64,000 nt of DNA from a virus: positions 1-64,000 of IMG/VR virus record IMGVR_UViG_3300044796_000222; one strand, given 5' to 3'. Position 1 is the first letter of the stretch. Each line of letters begins with the position of its first letter. Below the pieces are notes generated by a model, which worked only from the letters and a program-made list of their open reading frames with translations, was not told where the DNA came from and did no database searches. Both the position numbers and the translations under genes were made by a program. Of this stretch, positions 58,086 through 64,000 are shown in pieces.

Positions 58086-59447
58086 ATGTCCGCTGAGAAG
58101 ACCCACCAGCGAATTGTTCGGGAATTAGACCCAAACAACGAGGTGCTGACGTCTTTTCGCAAATACGCGGGAACCAAAAGGCTTGTCTACAACTTGTACT
58201 TGGAGGCCGCCCAGACGCTCTTTCACTCGTGCCAAGACAAGGTACGCTTCCTCAAGAAGAACGACTTCAAGCGGGAGTTCACTGCGCGTAGGCACTCAGA
58301 CTTCCCTTGGATGGACGAAATCCCATCCAATCTCATCGAACTTGCTATCGATGACGCCGATCGTGCCTATCAAAACTTCTACGCCGCTCGCAAGAAGGCT
58401 AGGAAGGTGGGACTCCCTCGTCGAAAGAAGAAAGGCAACGCACGAGACTCCTTCCGCTTCCGAAACGAGCTAGTCAAACTTCTAGACCGTCGGCATATAC
58501 ACGTCTCCAAGATCGGCCGGGTCAGACTCAAAGAGCCCCTTCGCTTCATCAAAGACCAACGGGTCGTAAGCCTCACAGTCTATCGCGAAGCCGATCGCTG
58601 GTTCGGATCGTTTCTGGTCGAAGAACCCTTGGCCACACCTGTTCCGCCTACTAATCCGATCGTGGGAGTAGACCTCGGGGTCCTCACGTTCGCGACCGTT
58701 TCGGACGGTTTCAGCTACCAAAGAGTCGCTCACACCAACGCTCTCAAGTCCTCATTGAAGCGTCTCCAACGTCTTAGTCGTCAACAGTCACGAAAGGAAA
58801 GGGGCTCAAACAGCAAGAAGAAAGCCACCATGAAGCTCGCCCGACAGCATAGGCGAGTGAAGAATATCCGAGAGACGCAGATCCACAAGCTCACCACGAA
58901 GCTGGCGAAAACCAAGTCAGTCGTCGTGATCGAGGACCTCAACGTCTCTGGGATGGTGAAGAACAAGAACCTAGCGCGATCCGTCATGGATCAAGGGTTC
59001 GGGATGGTCCGACGCCAGTTGGAGTACAAGACCAAGAAGTTCGGGTCTCGCCTCCTCGTGGTCGATCGGTTTTTCCCGTCCTCGAAGCTGTGCTCTGTGT
59101 GCGGGTTCAAGTGCGAGAAGATGCCTCTTAGTGTGAGGCGTTGGAGTTGCGTCAAGTGCGGCGCAACCCACGATAGGGACGAGAACGCCTCGGAGAACCT
59201 GAGGCAAGAAGGCCAACGCATGTTGGCTAACGATTTAGTACCCCAAATGCTGGGGGAATTTACGCCTGAGGAGATCCCTCTGGGGGTGGACGGCACGATG
59301 ATGGGGTGCACTGGAAGCACCCCAGAGGCGTCTACTGCCCATGGGTCGTTGAACCAGGAAGCGGGCTCAACGTGTGGGAAGTCCTCACGTACGGTAAGTC
59401 CCGTCAATGCCGGAGGCTCCCCACTCGTGGGGGAGCCTACCGGATAG
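58086..59447 (+). CDS. tnpB: TnpB RNA-guided nuclease
   Basis: 453 residues. The RuvC active site is complete: Asp in VGVDLGV (about 196), Glu in VVVIEDLNVSG (about 283) and Asp in HDRDENASENL (about 365). The zinc finger CSVCG/CVKCG (about 337-357) is intact. N-terminal YNLYLEAAQTLF and WMDEIPSNLIELAIDDADRAYQNF are typical TnpB blocks. The poorly conserved C-terminal 80 residues are read through the right-end RNA region and end within the inverted motif. Expected to cut DNA next to TTGAC with a right-end-derived guide. Confidence 0.92.
   Translation: MSAEKTHQRIVRELDPNNEVLTSFRKYAGTKRLVYNLYLEAAQTLFHSCQDKVRFLKKNDFKREFTARRHSDFPWMDEIPSNLIELAIDDADRAYQNFYAARKKARKVGLPRRKKKGNARDSFRFRNELVKLLDRRHIHVSKIGRVRLKEPLRFIKDQRVVSLTVYREADRWFGSFLVEEPLATPVPPTNPIVGVDLGVLTFATVSDGFSYQRVAHTNALKSSLKRLQRLSRQQSRKERGSNSKKKATMKLARQHRRVKNIRETQIHKLTTKLAKTKSVVVIEDLNVSGMVKNKNLARSVMDQGFGMVRRQLEYKTKKFGSRLLVVDRFFPSSKLCSVCGFKCEKMPLSVRRWSCVKCGATHDRDENASENLRQEGQRMLANDLVPQMLGEFTPEEIPLGVDGTMMGCTGSTPEASTAHGSLNQEAGSTCGKSSRTVSPVNAGGSPLVGEPTG
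59414..59438 (+). ncRNA. Right-end hairpin, 3' part of a probable omega RNA
   Basis: AGGCTCCCC pairs with GGGGAGCCT around a 7-nt loop at the end of tnpB, where omega (re)RNA scaffolds of IS605 elements end. The guide would be read from the flank starting about 59440 (CGGATAGGCATGG). The upstream part of the RNA overlaps tnpB and cannot be delimited by eye. Confidence 0.55.
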
Positions 59448-59450
59448 GCA
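59439..59450 (-). repeat. 12-bp end motif, right of the TnpB element
   Basis: ACCGGATAGGCA, perfect inverse of 58025-58036. Its last A begins the ATG of the next gene; the same motif forms the outer end of the cassette repeat at 15939. Confidence 0.85.
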
Positions 59451-59587
59451 TGGAAGACGCGTGCCGCTACATCGTCGCCTGTCGTCGAGACGGCGCCGCC
59501 CAGCAGGCCGAGTGCGTCCACGGCCGCTCCGACGGCGCGCTCGCTCTCGTCGCGAAGGCGCTGGCGGCGCTGGGTATTAGGGCTTGA
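59450..59587 (+). CDS. Small hypothetical protein, 45 aa
   Basis: ATG is formed at the edge of the inverted motif. EDACRYIVACRRDGAAQQAECVHGRSDGALALVAKALAALGI: two Cys near the N-terminus, helical C-terminus. Its upstream region has been replaced by the TnpB element, so it may be a 3' remnant. The TGA lies in the TTGACG of the next promoter. Confidence 0.55.
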   Translation: MEDACRYIVACRRDGAAQQAECVHGRSDGALALVAKALAALGIRA

Positions 59588-59611
59588 CGGGCGCCGCATC
59601 ATGCTCATGTT
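59584..59611 (+). promoter_or_regulatory. Promoter of the RNA ligase operon
   Basis: TTGACG, 16-bp spacer, CATGTT; the leader of about 25 nt contains GAAGGAGAG before ATG 59642. Confidence 0.6.
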
Positions 59612-59641
59612 GACGCCTTCCATCGAAGGAGAGCCGAGAAG

Positions 59642-60766
59642 ATGATCGACAGGCTGTGCATCCAAAAGTTGCTCGACGAGCGCGGTTTCGACGAAGCGTT
59701 CCTCGTCTCCAACTACGGCATCAAGGCGCGCGTCGATCGCACGCACCCGAACCTCGTCCTGTTCAAATACGACCAGATCGCGTCGCCGATGGGCGAGAGA
59801 ATCGTACAGGAGTGTCGCGGTGTCATCCTCGACAAGTCCGACGGTTGGTCGGTCGTCTCGCGCGCCTTCGACAAATTTTTCAATCACGGTGAAGGCCATG
59901 CCGCACCGATCGATTGGTCCACGGCGGCGGTGCAAGAGAAGCTCGACGGGTCGCTCTGCGTGCTCTACGCCTACGACGGCAAGTGGCGCGTCGCGACCAC
60001 TGGCACGCCTGACGGCTTCGGCGACGTGAACGGATTCGGCATCACGTTCGCCGACTACTTTTGGAAGACGTTCAACGCGTGCGGAGGCCGTCTTCCGACG
60101 ATCGACTCGACCGGACGTCATCCATCGCAGTTCTTCTTCGAACTGTGCGGCAAGTTCAACCGCGTCGTCGTGAGGCATGAAACGGATCGCGTCGTCGCTC
60201 TCGGCGCCCGTCACGAAGGCAAAGAAGTCGGACCGCACTTCGCCGCTGACGCCACCGGCATCGCGCCCGTCCAATGCTTCTCACTCCAGTCGTTCGACGA
60301 CATCGCCGCGACCTTCGGCGCGCTCAGTCCGCTCGCACAAGAGGGCTACGTGGTCGTTGACGCCGACTTCCGACGCGTGAAGGTCAAGCATCCCGGTTAC
60401 GTCGCGCTTCATCACGCGAAGGACGGACTTGGTCCGAAGGCGTTTCTTCAGATCGCCCGCTCCGGCGAGACATCCGAAGTCCTGTCCGCCTTCCCAGAGT
60501 TCCGAGAGCACATGGAGCAGGTGAAGGCGAAACTCGACGCACTCATCGCCGAGACGGATGCCACCTACGCGGCGCATCGCCACCACGAAGTTCAGAAAGA
60601 CTTCGCGATCGCGATCAAGGATTCGCCTGGACGTGCAGCGATGTTCTCGATCCGATCTGGACGGCATCGCGACGCTCGGCACTACTACGCCGAGACGCAG
60701 ATCGATCCGTTGATGCGACTGCTTGGCCTGAAGGCCGAACAGCAGGCCGAAGGAGACGCGACATGA
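59642..60766 (+). CDS. RNA ligase, T4 Rnl1 family
   Basis: 374 residues, about the length of T4 RNA ligase 1. Nucleotidyltransferase motifs in order: KLDGS with the adenylated Lys (K100), FFFELCG (motif IIIa, about 166), EGYVVVD (motif IV, E234) and KVKHPGY (motif V, near 247). The C-terminal helical region matches the Rnl1 type. It should seal 3'-OH/5'-phosphate RNA ends, typically to repair tRNA cut by host defence nucleases. The partner kinase/phosphatase is not in the window. Confidence 0.9.
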   Translation: MIDRLCIQKLLDERGFDEAFLVSNYGIKARVDRTHPNLVLFKYDQIASPMGERIVQECRGVILDKSDGWSVVSRAFDKFFNHGEGHAAPIDWSTAAVQEKLDGSLCVLYAYDGKWRVATTGTPDGFGDVNGFGITFADYFWKTFNACGGRLPTIDSTGRHPSQFFFELCGKFNRVVVRHETDRVVALGARHEGKEVGPHFAADATGIAPVQCFSLQSFDDIAATFGALSPLAQEGYVVVDADFRRVKVKHPGYVALHHAKDGLGPKAFLQIARSGETSEVLSAFPEFREHMEQVKAKLDALIAETDATYAAHRHHEVQKDFAIAIKDSPGRAAMFSIRSGRHRDARHYYAETQIDPLMRLLGLKAEQQAEGDAT

Positions 60767-61725
60767 GCGAGTTCCACGTTGAGGTCGTGCGCCTCGGACC
60801 AATCACTAAACATCCGAACGCGGACACGCTGTCGATTACGATGGTCCATGGGGGCTATCCGGCGATCGTGCGAACGGGCGACTTCAAAGAGGGCGATCTC
60901 GCCGTCTACGTTCCGGTCGACGCGATCGTGCCAGAGACGCCGCGCTTCTCGTTTCTTGGCGTCCACCGTCGAATCAAGGCGAAGCGTCTGCGCGACGTCT
61001 TCTCGATGGGCCTTCTCATCGCCGCCGATCCCGGCATGGTCGAAGGCCAAAATGTCGCGGAAGCGCTCGGCATCACGAAATGGGAACCCGACAACCCGAC
61101 GGAGGGAAGCGCTGACGAGCCTGATCGCGGCGCGATGCCTTGCTACACCGACATCGAAGGTCTGCGCCGTTGGAAATACGCGCTCATCGAAGGTGAGGAG
61201 GTCGTCATCACCGAGAAGATCCACGGCGAGAACTTCCGCGCCGTCCATGACGGTGAGCGCCTCTGGGTTGGCTCACGAACACGCTTGAAGTTGCCAGTTG
61301 AGAACGACGGCAAGTGGTGGTCGGCGGCACGGCGCGCTGGCGTTCCAGAGGCGTTGGCGAAGATGCCAAACGTCATCATCTTCGGCGAGTCTCACGGCTA
61401 CACCGGAGGCTTCCCGTACGGTACCGGGCGGCAACCGACGCTGCGTCTATTCGACGCGATGGACGCGAAGACGCGGAAGTACCTCGATTGGGACGACTTC
61501 GTTCGCGTGACAGACGAACTGTCGTTGCCGCGCGTTCCGGTCCTCTATCGCGGTCCGTGGAATGCAGAGCTGGTCGCGTTGGCGGAAGGATCGTCGACCA
61601 TTGACTCCTCGCATGTCCGCGAGGGCATCGTTGTGAAGCCCACGCGCGAACGATCCGGCGAGCAGATCGGGCGCACGATCCTGAAGATCCACGGCGAAGG
61701 ATTTCTCACCAGAAAAGGCGCGTAA
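60763..61725 (+). CDS. RNA ligase with N-terminal OB-like domain, Rnl5/DraRnl-like
   Basis: 320 residues, ATGA-coupled to the Rnl1-like gene. Residues 1-125 (VVRLGPITKHPNADTLSITMVHGGYPAIVRTGDFKEGDLAVYVPVDAIVP) form an OB-type domain as in Deinococcus RNA ligase. The catalytic domain has KIHGEN (K152), FGESHG (E209), EGIVVKP (E287) and LKIHGEGFL (K308). This is a different ligase family from the neighbour, suggesting repair of another kind of RNA or nicked-duplex break. Confidence 0.85.
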   Translation: MSEFHVEVVRLGPITKHPNADTLSITMVHGGYPAIVRTGDFKEGDLAVYVPVDAIVPETPRFSFLGVHRRIKAKRLRDVFSMGLLIAADPGMVEGQNVAEALGITKWEPDNPTEGSADEPDRGAMPCYTDIEGLRRWKYALIEGEEVVITEKIHGENFRAVHDGERLWVGSRTRLKLPVENDGKWWSAARRAGVPEALAKMPNVIIFGESHGYTGGFPYGTGRQPTLRLFDAMDAKTRKYLDWDDFVRVTDELSLPRVPVLYRGPWNAELVALAEGSSTIDSSHVREGIVVKPTRERSGEQIGRTILKIHGEGFLTRKGA

Positions 61726-61742
61726 GCGAACGGGAACCACAA

Positions 61743-62288
61743 ATGCCAAGACGATGGGCGCAAGAGTTGACGGCGGAGATGATCGGTCTGAATCCGACGA
61801 TCGTGAAGCGTTTCTGGGCGCAGGTCGCGGAGCCAAATGAGCGCGGGTGCCGGCTGTGGACCGGAGCGCTACGAGGCAAGACCGGCTACGGCTGCATGAA
61901 GGTCAACAAGAAGGTCTACGACACGCACCGCCTCGGCTTCGTAATCCGATTCGGAACAGTCAGCGCCGGCAGAGTGGTGCGCCACTCGTGCGACATCCGC
62001 CGCTGCGTAGAACATCTTCTGATCGGCTCTTCGGCCGACAACCATCGCGATATGGTAGTCCGTGGGCGCGCCGTAACGCCAGCGCAGATGAGCGCGAAAA
62101 TGAAGGCGCTTGGCCATCGTCCGCCACCGCCGAAGCGAACACTCAACCCAGAGCAGGTTCGGCTGGTTCGGATGCGGGTCAAGGCTGGCGATACGCACCA
62201 ATCGATTGCTGACGATTTCGGCATTTGTCGGCAATCGATCACGATGATTGTCGGCGGGAGAACCTATACGGATATCGCGAGCGCGTGA
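61743..62288 (+). CDS. HNH endonuclease with C-terminal HTH
   Basis: 181 residues. FWAQVAEPNERGCRLWTGALRGKTGYGCMKVNKKVYDTHRLGFVIRFGTVSAGRVVRHSCDIRRCVEHLLIGSSADNHRDM is the phage HNH pattern (GC..W.G....GYG.......AHR......G......V.H.CD...C.NP.HL..G....N), with minor changes at the C.NP site. RLVRMRVKAGDTHQSIADDFGICRQSITMIVGGRTY is a DNA-binding HTH. A free-standing homing endonuclease is likely. Confidence 0.85.
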   Translation: MPRRWAQELTAEMIGLNPTIVKRFWAQVAEPNERGCRLWTGALRGKTGYGCMKVNKKVYDTHRLGFVIRFGTVSAGRVVRHSCDIRRCVEHLLIGSSADNHRDMVVRGRAVTPAQMSAKMKALGHRPPPPKRTLNPEQVRLVRMRVKAGDTHQSIADDFGICRQSITMIVGGRTYTDIASA

Positions 62289-62300
62289 ATCAACTAACCG

Positions 62301-63488
62301 TCACGCAACCTTCGGACACTTGCAGTACCCGCACAAGGCCGTAGCGCTCGGGATTCGCCCCTGTCGAATCTCGCAAGCGCCGCGCAGCCCTCGATCTACG
62401 ACCGCGCCATAGCAGACGTCACCGATCTCGTCGCCCTTCCCGCCCTGCACTTGGTCATCCTTGAAGCGCGAGATGAGGTAGCGCGGCTTGATGAATAGGT
62501 CGGCGTCGGGCCTATCGCCGTCAGGCTTCTTCTTCGCGAGCCGCGAGTCGTCTGGATTCAGGTCGACCGCCATCAACAGGTCGCGCAACTTCCGCCGAGC
62601 CGCCGCAACTTCCTTCGCGACTTCGCCGGCCACGAAGCGGAGGTGAGCGTGGAGTGCCTTCTTCCGCCATTCCTGCTTGACAGCGTCGTCCTCTTTCACC
62701 TGCTCTTCGATCTCGTCGCGCTCGTCGAGCGTGAGCGCCGATGCGCGGAGTTGATCGCGTAGATCATCTCGCACGCGCCCATCGGCGTTCGACACGATTT
62801 CAGGCCACTTCACGGCGTCGACGTCGGCTACCACCATTCCTGTTGGCAGGTCAATCCTCACGTCAGCGTCGCCCCTGACGCCACGCGCGAGCGTCTGCGC
62901 GCTCATCAACGTCTTGCCTGCGAGCGTGCCCGTGTAGTCGACGTAACACAAAATGAGCACACGAATCTCGACGTCTGTCAAGCGCTTCAGCACTCGTGCA
63001 AGCGCTGTGAGGTGCGGGTCGGGTGTCGGCAATCGGTGGACGCCTTCGCCACGCGTTGTGCGCTCGCCGACCATGTGAGGTACGCGCGGGACGAGCTTGT
63101 CGCAGTCGGGTCGCCATGCTCGGAGTGCCTCGATCTCATCGCGCCATCGCGAGTCTGGGTCGCGAGCTGCGCGCTTGGCCCATCGCTGGCGCATTCGGAC
63201 GAGCGGCGACGTCTCGTCTTCATCCTTCCCCTTGCGATCGTTGGCGCGGACGGCGTCGGCCTCGACCGCCATCGAGAGGAGCGGGACTGCGATGCCTTCG
63301 ACTAGGAACGAGTCGAGTTCTGCGACGGCGCCAGCGATCTTGTGGACCTTCGCCATCGCCTCGGTGTCGGCCTTCGCACGGGCGGCAAGCGCGTCGAACG
63401 CCTCCTCATTCGCCTTGGCGAGCGAGTGTGGGCGCCCCTCGATCTGAGCGCGCTCGATCGTCTCGGCGGATGTCTTGCGGCGGCCCAT
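62301..63488 (-). CDS. Large hypothetical protein of the right-hand minus operon, 395 aa
   Basis: ATG 63488 shares one base with the previous stop; the frame is open further upstream but overlaps that gene. Mostly helical and charged: LAKANEEAFDALAARAKADTEAMAKVHKIAGAVAELDSF..., HLTALARVLKRLTDVEIRVLILCYVDYTG, SALTLDERDEIEEQVKEDDAVKQEWRKKALHAHLRF. The C-terminus has LCGYCKCPKVA, perhaps a metal knuckle. No family recognised. It converges on the HNH gene with a 12-bp gap. Confidence 0.75.
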   Translation of the reverse strand: MGRRKTSAETIERAQIEGRPHSLAKANEEAFDALAARAKADTEAMAKVHKIAGAVAELDSFLVEGIAVPLLSMAVEADAVRANDRKGKDEDETSPLVRMRQRWAKRAARDPDSRWRDEIEALRAWRPDCDKLVPRVPHMVGERTTRGEGVHRLPTPDPHLTALARVLKRLTDVEIRVLILCYVDYTGTLAGKTLMSAQTLARGVRGDADVRIDLPTGMVVADVDAVKWPEIVSNADGRVRDDLRDQLRASALTLDERDEIEEQVKEDDAVKQEWRKKALHAHLRFVAGEVAKEVAAARRKLRDLLMAVDLNPDDSRLAKKKPDGDRPDADLFIKPRYLISRFKDDQVQGGKGDEIGDVCYGAVVDRGLRGACEIRQGRIPSATALCGYCKCPKVA

Positions 63489-63676
63489 CACGCGCTCCGC
63501 TTCTGCTTCACGTCGGCGTGCCGCTTCATCGCTTCGAGGCAGCCGATGCACGCGTCCATGCGATTCGCAACGATCGTCGCAGGCCCGTGGACCGTCACCG
63601 ACGCCAGCGCGCGACCGCAGTAGGTCCGGTTCAACATGCTCGGTTCGACGGCGTGGACAACGTGATACTTGCTCAC
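63488..63676 (-). CDS. Small Cys/His protein, 62 aa
   Basis: Coupled on both sides. YHVVHAVEPSMLNRTYCGRALASVTVHGPATIVANRMDACIGCLEAMKRH: a TYCG and CIGC pair with His, the layout of tiny phage zinc proteins. Basic tail. Unrecognised. Confidence 0.65.
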   Translation of the reverse strand: MSKYHVVHAVEPSMLNRTYCGRALASVTVHGPATIVANRMDACIGCLEAMKRHADVKQKRSA

Positions 63677-63861
63677 AAACGAGAGCCCTTGACAGACAGC
63701 ATCGTCCGAGACGGCGTCCCGATGGCGATGATTGCCCGCATCTGGTGGCAGCCATCGCAGATCGAAACGAGTCCGTCAGCGCTCGCGACACCACCTAGTT
63801 TGTGAGACGCGTTCGGCAGGCAGTCAGCGCACAGTTGGACCTGAGTTTTCGGTTCGTTCAT
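63673..63861 (-). CDS. Small zinc-binding protein, 62 aa
   Basis: Starts by ATGA overlap. VQLCADCLPNASHKLGG and VSICDGCHQMRA give two CxxC knuckles. Unrecognised. Confidence 0.65.
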   Translation of the reverse strand: MNEPKTQVQLCADCLPNASHKLGGVASADGLVSICDGCHQMRAIIAIGTPSRTMLSVKGSRL

Positions 63862-64000
63862 CGCATTCGCTCCCGGCCCTTATAGGACATCCACTGCCAC
63901 CCGAGCATCGAGCAGACGCCGGCCATCGCGATTGCCTGCCTCACGCCGTCGGGCAGAAAGTAGCAGACGATTGATGCGACGAGGCACCCAATTCCAGCTT
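63858..64000 (-). CDS. Membrane protein, 3' part only (runs off the window)
   Basis: The frame is open to the window edge and ends in an ATGA overlap with the next gene. The visible 46 residues have two hydrophobic stretches, IGCLVASIVCYFLPDGV and AIAMAGVCSMLGWQW, then a basic SYKGRERMR end. Could be a small membrane protein; its start lies outside. Confidence 0.55.
   Translation of the reverse strand, partial: AGIGCLVASIVCYFLPDGVRQAIAMAGVCSMLGWQWMSYKGRERMR

Larger units (their letters stand above)
58041..59441 (+). mobile_element. IS200/IS605-family tnpB-only element
   Basis: Contains tnpB without a TnpA Y1 transposase. TTGAC at 58036-58040 directly precedes the inferred left end and suits a target-adjacent motif of this family. 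A left-end hairpin (ACACC/GGTGT, about 58054-58076) and the right-end hairpin at 59414-59438 are present. Exact ends are inferred from these hairpins. The element stands between a truncated SLOG gene and a 45-codon gene. Confidence 0.7.

Noticed and set aside
58025-59451. Target-site duplication around the TnpB element
   Set aside because: No direct repeat flanks the element, as expected for IS200/IS605 members; only the inverted motif is present.
1-64000. CRISPR arrays, integrase, Mu-type transposase, rRNA or tRNA
   Set aside because: No spaced repeats of CRISPR type and no such genes were recognised on either strand by reading.

Overview
The window holds most of the genome of a GC-rich, contractile-tailed bacteriophage. 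Packaging, head, tail and lysis genes fill the minus strand. Two blocks of small, overlapping early or accessory genes lie on the plus strand. The morphogenesis genes follow phage Mu order (gp29-like portal, gpI-like protease/scaffold, gp36-like connector, gpL-like sheath, tape measure, gp43/44/45/46/47/48-like baseplate). No Mu transposase, integrase, tRNA or rRNA is visible. Replication is instead of the initiator, primase and DnaB type. Several products have lipoprotein or Sec signals, which suggests a Gram-negative host. The host cannot be named from the sequence. Both window edges cut genes, so a little of the genome is missing.

Layout. 1-3550 (+): a DUF6745 gene with a 12-bp repeat array, its usual small partner, and a run of small coupled genes. 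3755-7933 (+): HTH regulator, replication initiator with a candidate origin inside its gene, CHC2/TOPRIM primase and DnaB helicase. 7936-15561 (+): about 30 small genes, including a glycosyltransferase, an RHH protein, a 2OG-Fe(II) oxygenase, a lytic-transglycosylase-like enzyme and a MazG-like enzyme. 15565-15948: a 368-bp inverted-repeat cassette with flanking 8-bp direct repeats, followed by a bidirectional terminator. 16020-17623 (-): lysis genes. 17668-18327 (+): an HNH endonuclease gene opposed to the late operon. 18361-23641 (-): small and exported proteins, including lipoproteins. 23682-39625 (-): collagen-like fibre, baseplate and tape measure. 39640-53679 (-): tail tube, sheath, connectors, capsid, protease, portal and terminase. 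53680-53911: divergent control region. 53912-62288 (+): small genes, a TnpB element beside a truncated SLOG-family gene, two RNA ligases and an HNH endonuclease. 62301-64000 (-): a second minus-strand operon that runs off the window.

Genes are packed with ATGA, GTGA, TTGA or TGATG overlaps, so most are translationally coupled. Where such a run is broken, a TTGAC-type promoter usually sits at a fixed distance (34, 36 or 37 nt) from the ATG and leaves little or no 5' leader. This suggests that much early expression is leaderless. The points most worth a second look are these promoters, the out-of-frame origin-like repeats inside the initiator gene, and a 12-13 bp end motif shared by the small cassette and the TnpB locus.
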